Source: Sphaeramia orbicularis (taxonomy: Eukaryota; Chordata; Actinopteri; Kurtiformes; Apogonidae). Taken from it: a stretch of DNA of 64,000 nucleotides. The translations under genes and the position numbers were made by a program. The notes below the pieces were generated by a model. That model did no database searches. It saw only the letters and a list, made by a program, of their open reading frames with translations, and had not been told where the DNA came from. Every line of letters starts with the position of its first letter. Position 1 is the stretch's first letter. The stretch spans positions 54,865,108-54,929,107 of the forward strand of contig NC_043957.1 in assembly GCF_902148855.1 (NCBI RefSeq). Direction: 5' to 3'. Of this stretch, positions 12,518 to 25,076 are shown piece after piece.

Positions 12518-13127
12518 CCGTTAAATCATTTTCTTTCAGGGGCCACATTCAGCCCAGTTTGACCTCCAGCGGGCCGGACCAGTCAAATAATATAATAGCC
12601 TATAAATAATGACAACTCCAAATAACATTAAATTAGGAAAACATTTACATTTTACAAACTATCCAAAACAAAAAGATGTGAATAACCTGAAAAACTGACA
12701 TTTCTGAAGAAAAATAAATAAGAAAAATTTGATCCATATTATGCCTCAACTTATGATTTCTACATGTGCATTACAGATCAGATCTACCAAGACACAAACC
12801 GGCAGAATATTGTTAAATTGCACTTATTTTCTTTAGACATTTCAGGTTGTTCATATTTGTTCAGGTTATTGACATTTTATCAAGGATATCAGAATTCAAT
12901 GTTCTTAACAATAAATCAGAGAAAAAAACTGGTGTTTTCATTATTTATAGACATGTCATTTTTTTTCCACATTAAACCAACAACATTTGGAGTCATTATG
13001 TTATTATTTCGAGTTTGAACACCCTTGACTGTTCATATCTTCTGCAGTTGTAAATTGATCCCACGGGCCAGATTGGAACCTTTGGTGGGCTGGTTTTGGC
13101 CCCCGGACCGTATGTTTGACACCTGTG
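12518..13127. mobile_element. Non-autonomous hAT-like element, nested in LINE
   Basis: Flanked by an exact 8-bp duplication, AATTAAAT (12510-12517 and 13128-13135). Starts with a degraded terminus leading into CAGGGGCCACATTCAGCC and ends GTTTGACACCTGTG. Two related elements lie at 27699-28365 and 42873-43610. No transposase is visible. Confidence 0.8.
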
Positions 13128-13316
13128 AATTAAATAAAGGTTATTTTAAAAAGTAATTTCTAGGTCTCCTCTTACATGTTTAATCACTTATACTACAATT
13201 GCCCTCCATTTAGACAATATAACCATAAAAACCTCCACACTGTGCTGTAGTGGTTCTCTTCTCCACTAAAGCTGTGAATGACCCAAACAGAAGCAGGTCT
13301 TCTGTGTCCATGTGTT

Positions 13317-13332
13317 GGCTCTGAAAAGAGCC
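13317..13332 (-). terminator. Histone mRNA 3' stem-loop (H3)
   Basis: On the minus strand GGCTCTTTTCAGAGCC forms the standard stem-loop just downstream of the H3 frame. Confidence 0.95.
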
Positions 13333-13350
13333 GTTGTGTTCAGTGGATGC

Positions 13351-14146
<796 letters not shown>

Positions 14147-14578
14147 ATGAGTGGACGAGGCAAAACCGGCGGTAAGGCCAGAGCTAAGGCCAAGAGCCGC
14201 TCCTCTCGTGCCGGGCTCCAGTTCCCCGTGGGCCGTGTCCACAGACTGCTCCGCAAAGGGAACTATGCCCAGCGGGTGGGTGCCGGAGCCCCTGTGTATC
14301 TGGCGGCTGTGCTGGAGTATCTGACCGCTGAGATCCTGGAGTTGGCGGGAAACGCCGCCCGTGACAACAAGAAAACTCGTATCATCCCCCGTCACCTGCA
14401 GCTGGCTGTCCGCAACGACGAGGAGCTCAACAAACTGCTGGGAGGAGTGACCATCGCCCAGGAGGAGTCCTGCCCAACATCCAGGCGGTTCTGCTGCCCA
14501 AGAAGACCGAGAAGGCCGGCAAGGCCAAGTAGAAGTCCACACGGACCAATGATCCAAAACCCAAAACGGCTCTTTTAA
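14147..14578 (+). CDS. Histone H2A, C-terminal tail shifted as read
   Basis: Starts [20 protein letters not shown]; the upstream in-frame ATG at 14117 is rejected because H2A begins MSGRGK. The histone fold continues through [16 protein letters not shown], including acidic-patch residues. It then shifts: GGGAGG is read as GGAGG near 14460-14465, so the usual [15 protein letters not shown] tail is present in another frame. Its natural stop would be TAG at 14530-14532. As read the protein ends at 14578, inside the stem-loop. The promoter and 3' signal look intact. Confidence 0.9.
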   Translation: MSGRGKTGGKARAKAKSRSSRAGLQFPVGRVHRLLRKGNYAQRVGAGAPVYLAAVLEYLTAEILELAGNAARDNKKTRIIPRHLQLAVRNDEELNKLLGGVTIAQEESCPTSRRFCCPRRPRRPARPSRSPHGPMIQNPKRLF

Positions 14579-14583
14579 GAGCC
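14568..14583 (+). terminator. Histone mRNA 3' stem-loop (H2A)
   Basis: GGCTCTTTTAAGAGCC is the standard stem-loop. It overlaps the last codons of the shifted H2A frame, which would be abnormal in a working histone mRNA and supports the unshifted frame. Confidence 0.95.
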
Positions 14584-14599
14584 ACACACTCACTGAGAA

Positions 14600-15335
14600 A
14601 GAACACAACTCCTGTTATTAACAAATATGAACACACAACAGTAGTGTGTAGTTTATATCAATATCTCTAATTGCATTAGAGTTAATCATACGTTTAGTTT
14701 GAGTCACTTTATACATTTGTGTGTGTGTGAAACTAGTCACAGTGAAAGGAACAAACAAACATACACTCCTAAAGTGTGAGTGTGTGTATGTGCAGTTTAC
14801 ACATCTAAGCACAAACCAGCAGAGTAAATACACAGAACTACCTATGGCCATACTAGAGGTTCACACACAAACAATAATTAACAATGGGGAAATTAAAATT
14901 AAAATATGTGTGTGTGTGAAAACATGAACCAACAGTCTTGTTTCATGTCTGTTGGACGACTGAGACTTCATTCAGAGCCATAAGATTAGATTTCTTTTCC
15001 TTTTTTTTTTTTTTTTTTTTAAAACAAAAGTGAAAACTTGTTCCAGTCTGACACGACAGATTTCAGACCAAACCTAGATCTACACAAAACAGAAAGAACA
15101 AACAGAAGTTCCGTTATTGAGTTTACAAACATGATTGTAAACTCCTTTGGCAGCTTTACAAGTAGAAGTATATTACTGCTAATAATTTTAGAGCCAATAC
15201 AATATGTGTCACAGGTAAGACGTCTTATTGTAACAGATCATATATTCTTTTAGGGCAAGAGCTACATTCTACTTATCCATCTAAAACTGTCTTAGAAATA
15301 ACAGCATTCCCATCTTCAGGATATATGTAATCTTT

Positions 15336-15389
<54 letters not shown>

Positions 15390-16074
15390 TATTTATTTAA
15401 GTGGTTTATTGTTCTTATTTATCTATCTTTTTTTATTTATTTTGTTGTTTTTAATTGTATGGCTTTTTAATCTTTCTTGTATTTATTCTTTGATTTGGGT
15501 TTTATTTATTCTTCTGTATAGCCCTTTTTTTTCTTTTTTGTACAGTTTCTATGTCTTTAAATCTATTCTGTATTTTATTCTTCTATTTTGGTTTTAATTA
15601 TTCTTCTGTACAGCTCTTTGGTCCACTGCAGTTGTTTTAAAGTGCTTTACAAATAAAGTTGGATTGGATTATTTGATTCACTTCTATTCCTTCTTCAATA
15701 AATAACTATTTCATCTTTTGTTGCATAAGCTCATTGTGTGAAAACATGTACAAACCCTCTGCTATAAGTGCTTTAATCCAAATAAACTGAAAATAAGATT
15801 TGACTCAGAGCCATTAGAATTTTTACAGAATAGTGAACAATAGTGTCAGTCTATAATTTACTTTGATGAAATATAATATATTAAATCAATTATGAATAGA
15901 ATATCAACAGTCTACTTCAAAAAAACTGAAATCCAGAATACTTATCAAATTGAATGATTGAGAAAAACAGATTTAACACTATGTGTTTGTTGAATAACTG
16001 GTTTTATCTGTGGTTTGATTATTAATACTATTGAAGGTGAATAATTTACAGCCCAGTCATCCAACCTGATTTAT
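14600..16074. other. H2A-H1 spacer with (TA)n and a LINE tail
   Basis: Contains a (TA)n run at about 15343-15382 and a T-rich segment to 15590. A LINE-like 3' end at about 15595-15670 reads AAAGTGCTTTACAAATAAAG then TTGGATTGG repeats. No gene is seen. Confidence 0.55.
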
Positions 16075-16340
16075 TTCAGAATCAGAATCAGCTTTATTGG
16101 CCAAGTATGTGAACACATACATGGAATTTGGCTTTGGTTTTTACATTGCTTTTCGACATGAACCCAGACAACATGTGGACCTAAACACAAATAGACGAAC
16201 AGTCCACTAGAGACAGACAACAATGGGTTGAGATTTACAGTGGATATTACAATGGAATATGTACAGAGTGCAAATTGGAGTGTGCAAACTGAAGTATTGA
16301 TACAGTGAGTGGATATGTACAGGGGGAAAAAAATAAATAA
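16075..16340 (-). mobile_element. L2-like LINE 3' end
   Basis: On the minus strand the end reads GGCCAATAAAGCTGATTCTG with short GATTCT repeats as tail, the form of many fish L2-type 3' ends. Only this tail is recognised. Confidence 0.55.
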
Positions 16341-16580
16341 ATAAAAAAAATAAAATAAAAATATATATATATCATTGTATTTCTGTTTGTTAACACCAGT
16401 ATTTTTTAGTGCTGGTGCATTTCTTTTCTGTTGGGTTGTTTAATGAAACCCCAGGTATAGAAATGATGTCAGTAATGTTTATTTGTTTGTAAACTAGTGT
16501 ACAGCTGTTGTCCGTCAGCTGTATTAGTGAAGCCATTCCCTGTGTGTCCAGAGGAAGTGTCTTCTTACAGTAGTGGTGGG

Positions 16581-16596
16581 GGCTCTTAAAAGAGCC
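16581..16596 (-). terminator. Histone mRNA 3' stem-loop (H1)
   Basis: GGCTCTTTTAAGAGCC on the minus strand, 37 bases beyond the expected H1 stop. Confidence 0.95.
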
Positions 16597-16633
16597 TTTG
16601 TTCAGTGGGGGTCCTGTCTCAGGCTGGGACTCT

Positions 16634-17215
16634 TTACTTCTTCTTCGGGGCTGCCTTCTTTGCCGGGGCCTTCTTGGCTGCGGGGGCCTTTTTGGCCGCC
16701 TTCTTGGGGCTCTTAGCCGCCTTCTTGGGGCTCTTGGCCGCCTTCTTGGCCGCTGCTGCGGGCTTCTTGGCCTTCTTCGGAGCCTTCTTGGCGGCTGGGG
16801 CCTTCTTGGCCGCCGCTGCCTTTTTGGGCTTTTTTGCGGCTGCGGGTTTTCTTGGCGCCGGCCTTCTTGGCTTTGGGAGCCGCTTTCTTTGCGGGCTTCT
16901 TGGCCTTGGTCTCGGTCTTCTTGCTCATCTTGAAGGAGCCGGAGGCCCCGGTCCCCTTGGTCTGGACCAGAGCCCCCTTCAGGACCAGTTTCTTGACCGC
17001 GGTCTTGACCCGGGCCTTGTTCTTGTCCACATCGTATCCTCCGGCGGCCAGAGCCTTCTTCAGGGTGGCCAGAGACACGCCGCTCCGCTCCTTAGAAGCG
17101 GACACGGCTTTGAGGATCAGGTCCCCGACACTGGGTCCGGCCATCTTGGGCTTGGACGCCTTCTTCTTGGCGGCTTTGGCCGGAGCCGCGGCGGGAGCTG
17201 GAGCTACTTCTGCCA
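16634..17215 (-). CDS. Linker histone H1, C-terminal tail shifted as read
   Basis: Starts [20 protein letters not shown]; the globular domain covers about residues 24-95 ([57 protein letters not shown]). A lysine/alanine/proline-rich tail follows, binding linker DNA. Near 16850 the run AAGAAAACCC has one A more than the frame needs, so as read the tail turns into an R/S/Q/G/E-rich sequence that runs past the usual stop. In the other frame the tail is a normal [11 protein letters not shown]... ending in K codons and TAA at 16634-16636. About 190 residues, normal for H1. Confidence 0.9.
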
Positions 17216-18057
17216 TAGTTGGACTTGGAGATGTCCGATCACACAAGTGTCTGACTAGACTGAAATGGAGCTCAGAGCACGGGATGGCCTTAAACACACC
17301 ATGAGAACCGTGGAGACTCAATCTCTCTGTGTGTCCTCGGTCCAGTCAGGATGGTGGGATTCTTGTGTTTTCTCTTCACAGATAAAAGCCAATAAAACAG
17401 CTGCAGGTGAAGGACTGGAGGCTGACAGTGAACGGAAGCCGATAGCGGACCTTTGTCTCTTCATGCTGGACTCATGTAGACCTCTGAGGATCCCTGGATT
17501 TAGTCTGAAACCACCTCCAAACCACCCATATACACCCACATGGACAACACCCATCCACGGATTTTCACACTTACTCCCGTTATAAATAACTTCAATGTAT
17601 CCAAACTCCACCAACCTGTGGTCCAGTTGCTCAACATTCCTATTGAGAATCTCAAACTCTAAAACCGTATGTGTGATGAACATATTTGATAAAACTGAGG
17701 CTGTTTTGTCAACACCAAACACATTGACTTACAGCTCATATTAACAGAGGTCTGATCAGCTCTGCGCAGATGCACAGGCATCAGTCTGTTGTAGGGAATT
17801 TATTTTTCTAACGAATAGACACGGATCTATGAATGTGAAAATGACATAAGTCATCTGTGTCTGATGAATGAATAACAATTATATCTTTTTTTTTTCTACA
17901 ATAAGGTACCTTATTGCAAGGAGATGAGAGTGAGCATTAGACATTTATTCTAGCTCTGCTCAGACTGCAGTTCTGTGGTGCAATGTTGTGTATTGTTTGT
18001 TTATTGCAATGTCTGTTGTTGGTAATTTAGTTTTCTTACTGGTGTATAAAAATAGTA
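17216..18057. other. H1 upstream region and spacer
   Basis: Holds the H1 5' flank; an ATAAAAGCCAATAAAAC stretch near 17382-17398 combines a TATA-like and a CCAAT-type motif, though orientation relative to H1 is unclear. No gene is seen further out. Confidence 0.4.
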
Positions 18058-18197
<140 letters not shown>

Positions 18198-18645
18198 TAG
18201 TAGTTCTGCTGTTGTTAATGATGAATGCCTGTTTTTCATTACTATTTTTATAGGTACTGTCACTATGTTCTTTCTTTTTGTCTGGTAATATTTCTTATGT
18301 GTATATTTGGTGTTGTGCTGCTAATTCAAAATGTATCCAAACTCCACCAAAACCTGTGGTCCAGTGTAGGAACATGTTTGTTCAGATGCCCAACTGTGCC
18401 AAAACCCTTCCCGGCTTAAGCTTTTCTCTTTTTTGGTGCTTTTCCACCGGCACCAAACACAATGATGATGGCTGAGATTTACAACATGGATTAGAAGGAT
18501 AGGTCTGATCTGGTTCAATGTCCATGACTTCTCAGTTTAAGTTTGTACATTGGACAGTGAGTGTGTATGAGGGAATATTCTTTATTTAGTTTTATGTGTT
18601 AATTATTGTACAATCTACACAATACACCAGCATAACAATAATATA

Positions 18646-19452
18646 CACTGAACAAAAATATAAATGCACGACTTTTGTTTTTGCTCCCATTTTTCATGAG
18701 CTGAACACAAAGATCTAAAACTTTTTCTATGTACACAAAAGGCCTATTTCTCTCAAATATTGTTCATAAATTTGTCTAAATCTGTGATAGTGAGCACTTC
18801 TCCTTTGTCCTTTGTTGAGATAATCCATCCACCTCACAGGTGTGGCATATCAAGATGCTGATTAGACAGCAGGATTATTGCACAGGTGTGACTTAGGCTG
18901 GCCACAATAAAGGCCACTCTAAAATGTGCACTTTTACTGTATTGGGTGGTCCAGGGGGGTCAGAAAACCAGTCAGTATTTGGTGTGACCACCATTTTCCT
19001 CACACAGTCTTCTTCATGAATTCTCTGAAACACCTTTGGAGATGGCTTATGGCAGAGAAATGAACATTCAATTCACAGGCAAAAGCTCTGGTGGAGATTC
19101 CTGAAGTCAGCATGCCAACTGCATATTCCCTCAAAACTTGTGACATCTGTGGTATTGTGCTGTGTGATAAAACTGCACATTTTAGAGTGACTTTTTATTG
19201 TGGCCAGCCTAAGGCACACCTGTGCAAAAATCGTGCTGTCTAATCAGCATCTTGATATGCCACACCTGTGAGGTGATGGATTATCTCAGCAAAGAAGAAG
19301 TGTTCACTAACACAAATTTAGACAGATTTGTGAACAATATTTGAGAGAAATAAACCTTGAGTGTACACAGAAAAAGTTTTAGATCTTTCAGTTCAGCTCA
19401 TGAAAAATGGGAGCAAAAACAAAAGTCGTGCATTTATATTTTTGTTCAGTAT
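18646..19452. mobile_element. Tc1/mariner-like non-autonomous element with long inverted repeats
   Basis: The left end (ACTGAACAAAAATATAAATG and the following GACTTTTGTTTTTGCTCC) is mirrored at the right end (GTGCATTTATATTTTTGTTC). The mirror continues imperfectly for roughly 200 bases or more, through CAGGTGTGGCATATCAAGAT. TA flanks both ends. No intact transposase is seen. Confidence 0.85.
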
Positions 19453-20049
19453 ACAAAGGCTACACACACAGTGGGTTTCTAGACCAGTGCTTAAAACATC
19501 ACGTTACAGACAACACGTAAGCAGAAAATAATAGTGACAGAAGGTAAAATAATAAAGGAGAATTATCATTACAATATTGAAATTAGCATCAATAGAAATA
19601 CAAAGTATAGTCTAATCAAAGTATAAACTTAAGTATAGACAAATGAAAAACAGAAATAAATTTAATTCATTTAGAAATAAATGGTCGACAGCAGTTACTA
19701 TACAGTCATTAAATTGACATTTTATTTCATTTGTTTCATTAAATAGATCATTTGCATATACATTTTTTTGCCGAACAGAACAATGCAATGTAGTGTTTAA
19801 AATTACTATAATTATGTATCATTATGAGTGATTTAGTCATCATATAGGCCTACTGTCTACAACTGTACTAACTAATTATTTGACTGTTGTGTGTTTCATT
19901 GTTTTGTTTTTTTTATCAGTTCAACAAATTTTGTAAAGCTCTGTGATGTACAAAAAATACAAAAACCAAGGTACTCTCTTATAATTTAAAAATGCCTTTA
20001 TTAATTATGACATGATTCATCTTGTTGTGATATTGGGCTCTGTAAATAA

Positions 20050-20059
20050 AATTGTGTGT

Positions 20060-20091
<32 letters not shown>

Positions 20092-20102
20092 TTGTTTGTG
20101 TG
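20050..20102. repeat. (GT)n microsatellite
   Basis: A TG/TC run followed by a pure TG run, ending near 20102. Confidence 0.9.
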
Positions 20103-21219
20103 TTTTGATATAATTCAAGTTTTTATTGGAGTTTTTACTTGGTACATGACAATCATACAATGTTGCTTGATATTAACAATCAGGGCTTTTATACATAAAT
20201 GAAAAGTATCAATAATACTACAAGATGTGGAAGTTCTTAGGAAGAAAAAATAAATAAACTGAATACCAGAGGGAGGTAATTCAGCTGTCATCCTAATGTA
20301 AGGACTAAAATGCAGTACTGGGGCTTTTGCAGGTCTTCCACTCAGATGCAGTTTTGACAAATACCCAGCAGATGTCCCTCTTCTAACTGTATGAAATGCT
20401 TTACAGTAGTGTAACATTCTTGAAAAAAAGTCTCGAAGTGGTTCACTGCTTCATGACGTTTTGATTTCACCATCAGGAACAGACATGAGTAAAATGGTGC
20501 ATGATGCCATAACTTTCTGGTCTCTCCCTTTTCCTTGAACACATGGATACACACAAACTGGACTTAAAAAATATTTATATAATACTTCAGAGGCCCAAAC
20601 AGAGAAAAATATATGATGCAAAATATCTGTATTAGTGTGAACGGGGCGTTTAGCAAAGACATAGTAACAAATGGATTGGAGGGTGACAAAAAGTCCAACT
20701 GAAAGTACAATCTGACAGCATGAAGAAAATTAAGCAGGGGTTCATTTATAGATTACAGTAAGTGCAGTTGAGAGCTTGGCCTCTGCAAATCTGTTTCCAC
20801 TTATGCAACCAGGGGACACACACCCACAAGGTTTAACACACATCTTAATGATGAAACTTAACACAAAGAGGATTTGGAGTTGAGTTTCTGACTTTTGCAG
20901 GACCTAATAGAGGTTTTCACAGTTGTTGGTGTTGAGATGGTATAGAATAACCCTGGACCAAAATGATACCTGTTGATTTCACCGTATAAATATAACACAA
21001 CTAATGTTTACTTGTAATTAGTCAAAGGCATCAGAGTCAAATGATGGCAAATAAATTTTCAAATGCTAATGTGAATTGTACCCTGGATAAAGCGACATTT
21101 TTTGCTACAGGGAAACATACAGTATATTGTTATTTTGCAGGTCATAAAAATCAACTGTTCCTAATATCACATCCTTTAAAGGGAAAGGGAAACTGCATAT
21201 CCCAACTTGTATTTAAACC
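20103..21219. other. Unassigned AT-rich stretch
   Basis: Contains minus-strand open stretches at 20115-20417 and 20342-20554 (frame includes KRHEAVNHFETFFQECYTTV). They match no family I recognise and have no promoter or splice context. They may be transposon remains. Confidence 0.3.
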
Positions 21220-21420
21220 TCTCGTACACTTACATTTTATTTATATAACCCCTTTCAACACAAAGTTGCAAAGTGCCTCTTAAGATAAACCCATAAAACA
21301 GTTCATCAGATACAATAAAACAAACACTAAAAACATAAAATCCACAATAAGGAGCGCAATTACTGCTCATAAACACACCTAAAAACTAAAACTAAAAACT
21401 CTAAAAACAATAGCAAAAGT
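21220..21420 (-). mobile_element. LINE/SINE 3' end fragment
   Basis: The plus strand reads ATTTTATTTATATAACCCCT then TTGCAAAGTGCCTCTTAAGA followed by CATAAAA/AAACAC-rich sequence. This is the reverse of common fish 3' tails of the form AGGCACTTTGCAAC...ATATAAATAAA. Confidence 0.45.
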
Positions 21421-22311
21421 ATAAAAACTAATTGAATAAATAACATACCTATATTGAATGCAGTAACATAATTCAAGCTATTGAAAGAGTGGGATTTTTA
21501 CCTCCGTTTGTCTATTTTTCTTAGCCATGGCTGAATATTGTAAAAAGTTCACTAACCTATAAAGACCCAAACATCCATCACCAACCAAACCATCTACCGA
21601 TCTAAACTGTTTAATAACTGTTGATATATTAATCCTACCAATACATGTAAATAATTGGTGTAAAATACAGTAATTCATCTTTTCATGGTCATCAGATCTG
21701 ACCCATTTGGATGTTCAGAGGATCTGTAGTTACTGGGGAAACACCGTCATCTTCTGCAACATTGATAAACTTGTAAAACCATGACACTGGATGGAGACAC
21801 TTGTTTTATGTTCAGTTAATGATATATTTTACTGAAAACTCACTTTTTCTTCAGTTTTCTCTGTTTTTGATAGAATAACAATCAACTTTAAATAATCTGA
21901 GCTTTTATGAACATCTACATGATCAGTAAATTAAATATTGGAAAATACCTCATTTACACTGATAAAATTACAAAATACAGAAGATAATATTATAAATTAA
22001 TGGTGATAAATCACTTAGGAAGGTTAGATACAGAGAAAATGTCATTTGAGAACTGACATAAAAGTAGCGCTGGGTCTTTTAGGTTAATACATTTGGCCCT
22101 GTTCAGCAGGTTTTAACGGTAATATAGACACAAAAGGACCACTTGTATTATAACGTTAATTACTGATGTTTTTGTTTATCTCTAGGCTGTGCTATCTGCA
22201 GTGCAACAAAATCAACTGGTATCCTTACAGAGAAAAGGATGTCTACATCTGAGGAGCAGACTTCTTTATTTGAAACTTATTTGTCTTGTCCAGCTGTTAA
22301 TGACTGTTATA

Positions 22312-22390
22312 CAGGGGTTGGACAAAATAATGGAAACACCTTCTATGATGCCACAATGTTAGGTGTTTCCATTATTTTGTCCAACCCCTG
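22312..22390. mobile_element. 79-bp Tc1/mariner MITE with perfect 30-bp inverted repeats
   Basis: Left arm 22312-22341 begins CAGGGGTTGGACAAAATAAT. Right arm 22361-22390 is its exact reverse complement over 30 bases. The middle is 19 bases. TA flanks each end (22310-22311 and 22391-22392), the Tc1/mariner target. Confidence 0.9.
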
Positions 22391-23289
22391 TACATCTTGT
22401 GTTGCTTACAATACATTTACATTTAGATAATACAGAAGCAGTCTTTCATGATCTCAGTTATGTGTGGATTCATGCTTTATGAGTTAATGAGCGTGGTGGT
22501 GCTTGTGTGGGGCTGTTTTGGAGCGGCTGCTGCTCTGGGAGGGGTGCTGCGGGGTAACTGTTGCTCTAGGATGCGGATGTATGATGCTGGGAGGGGAAAA
22601 ATCTGAGTATACCCACTAGAATAAACAAGACTACACCACTGAGTCAGAGGCACTGCCAGCAGCTGTTAAGACGGTCCAACATAGTCACAAATACTGCAGA
22701 GCAAGCAGCTTGTCAGAAGGTGCATTTCCATATCTTTATTTGCATTTGACTGGAAAAAAAAACCTCAGTGGAAATTGCAAATTATGACAAAGTTAAGTTC
22801 TCTTCTTTATTAAAATGTTTTACTTCTCACATTTTACACTTCCAATACATTTGACATGATCAACATTCAGAATGTCTCATTAATACAAGTGAAACATGAA
22901 AGGTTTTATTATTTATGCACTAATTATTTACTACATATGTTTGTTGTTTTTTTTTGTTTTTTTGTTTTTTTAAGAAAACATGGACAACATAAACTAGCAC
23001 AATGCAAATAAAACTGAATGTACTCAGCTGATGAGCCCAACATATTTTTACAGGTTTGGCCCAAAAAAAAAAAGTCACATGTAAATAAAGACTGTATTGA
23101 TAACTTCATAGTGTGCAGATGACAGCTGATAATTTGTTAGGAACTTCAAAATGTATGTTATTTCAACTCAAATGACAATCTGATGGGTTGTGATAAGACA
23201 ATGACTCTGATGTGAGGATATACTACAAAATACCTATTACTATTGTTATTGTTGTTATTATTATTACTATCATTATTTTATATTGTTTG
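22391..23289. other. Unassigned stretch
   Basis: A GC-richer block at about 22490-22580 and AT-rich remainder. No gene or repeat terminus is recognised. Confidence 0.3.
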
Positions 23290-24100
23290 TCTTTTGCCCG
23301 ATCTTTATGCATATACATTTGTTCTTGCACTTTATTCTGTTGCTGCCTTGACTGTTGAATTTCCCTGTTGTGGGATCAATACAGTCTAACCCAGTGGTTC
23401 CCAACCTTTTTTGGCTCATGACCCCATTTTAACAGCACAAATTTCTGGCGACCTCAGACATTCAAAACAGTGACAATTTTTTTTTTTTTTTTTTTGCTAA
23501 AATTAATTTGTTTTTGATCATGTAATAGTTTGCTATACTATGTTGCAAATAAACATTAATTTTAGACGACATTTAGTCTATATAATGTATATTATTATGG
23601 ACGGAGGCAGAAAAGCCAGGTGTAGATTACTGCACAAAGTGAGAATTTTATTTTCCTTGGTCAGGATATGTACAGTCAGTCCAGCTGTGATTTACAAGGC
23701 TGACAATTAATACTGAACAAACAAGAACTCAAACTATGAATTATGAAAGAGCTGCAGCATCTGAAACCGACCACAATGAACATTTGAAAGATAAACTGAA
23801 CCACAGTGCTTCAGTTTCAGCTTCACAGTTTGTCATGTCTTTTGGGGATTGGGATTGTTTCTGTCAACTCACTGTGTATTTTTATCATTAAGTTGTTGTT
23901 TCGTTTTTTGTTTTGTTTTGTTTTTTGTTTTTTTATCAATTACTAGAAATTTCAGGCGACCTCGTTTGAATTCCTGGTGACCCCACGTGGGATCCCCACC
24001 CCAAGGTTGAAAAATACTGGTCTAATCTAATCTAATCTAATCTAATCTAATCTAATCTAATCTAATCTAATCTAATCTAATCTAATCTAATCTAATCTAA
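23290..24100 (+). mobile_element. LINE 3' tail with (TCTAA)n, interrupted by a hAT-like element
   Basis: Positions 23290-23391 end AATTTCCCTGTTGTGGGATC AATACAGTCTAACC, a common non-LTR 3' end, and the matching TCTAA tail continues after the insert at 24021-24100 as about 16 pentamers. The hAT-like element sits between end and tail. Confidence 0.6.
23392..24019. mobile_element. Non-autonomous hAT-like element, copy A
   Basis: Starts CAGTGGTTCCCAACCTTTTT and ends CCCAAGGTTGAAAAATACTG, mutually inverted. Flanks GTCTAACC (23384-23391) and GTCTAATC (24020-24027) agree at 7 of 8 bases. Copy B follows at 24296. No transposase. Confidence 0.85.
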
Positions 24101-24295
24101 AAATAAAGTGTGTCATTTCATTTTGTATCAGGGCAGTACTTGTCATTTTGGTGCTTGCATTCTTCTACATGGCACACATGTTGGAATGAATCTGACCAGG
24201 TGCTTGTATAAAAATTCCAAATACAACTGAATTTATAAAACAGTTACTGTGTTGTGATATTTATTCTGACCAAGATATACAATCGCATAATAGAG

Positions 24296-24877
24296 CAGTG
24301 GTTCCCAACCTTTTTGGGCTCATGACCCCATTTTAACATCACAAATTTCTGGCGACCCAGATTTTCAAAATGGAGACTTTTTTTGCTAAAATTTATTTGT
24401 TTATGATCATGTAATAATCATGTAACAAATAAACGCTAATTTTAGATGATATTTAGTCTGTATATTGTATATTATTATTATGGACGGAGGCAGAAAAGCC
24501 AGGTGTAGATTACTGCACAAAGTGAGAATTTGATTTTTCTTGGTCAGGATATGTACAGTCAGTCCAGCTTGGATTTACAAGGCTGACAATTAATACTGAA
24601 CAAACAAGAACTCAAACCATGAATCATGAAAGAGCTGCAGCATCTGAAACTGACCACAATGAACATTTGACAAATAAACAGTACCACGGTGCTGCAGTTT
24701 CAGCTTCACAGTTTGTCACATCTTTTATGGATTGGGATTGTCTCTGTCAACTCACCCTACATTTTTTATTAGTATGTTATTTTTAAATTTTTATCAATTA
24801 CTAGAAATTTCAGGCGACCCCATTTGAATTCCACGTGACCCCACGTGGGGTCCCGACCCCAAGGTTGGAAAGCACTG
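24296..24877. mobile_element. Non-autonomous hAT-like element, copy B
   Basis: Same family and orientation as copy A, with shared interior sequence (TGGACGGAGGCAGAAAAGCC). Flanked by an exact 8-bp duplication, TAATAGAG (24288-24295 and 24878-24885). Confidence 0.9.
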
Positions 24878-24940
24878 TAATAGAGGATTTTCAACGCCCA
24901 TAGCAGATAATAAAATGGTCACAGTAAAATTAATCTTCCC

Positions 24941-24971
<31 letters not shown>

Positions 24972-25076
24972 TATACCAATTCTAGTTTAACCCCTGTATT
25001 ACAAAACTTTCTCTAGTTTCAGCCCCTTCTTCAACCCTCTTTACATTCTCTCCTCCTCCCATCATGCATCACCTCA

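Larger units (their letters stand above)
12300..13150 (+). mobile_element. Tx1-like LINE 3' end split by a hAT-like element
   Basis: Positions 12300-12517 match the 3' UTR of the LINE at 8880-9035 (GGGAACATGGGTAATTGT; later GGGTGGGGAAA and TATGGTTA). The LINE end resumes at 13128 with AATTAAATAAAGGTTATT. The hAT-like element 12518-13127 lies between them, flanked by AATTAAAT duplications, so it entered an existing LINE copy. Confidence 0.75.

Noticed and set aside
16598-17304. Long plus-strand frames across H1, rich in Phe/Leu/Ala/Gly
   Set aside because: Reverse shadows of the lysine/alanine-rich H1 coding strand.
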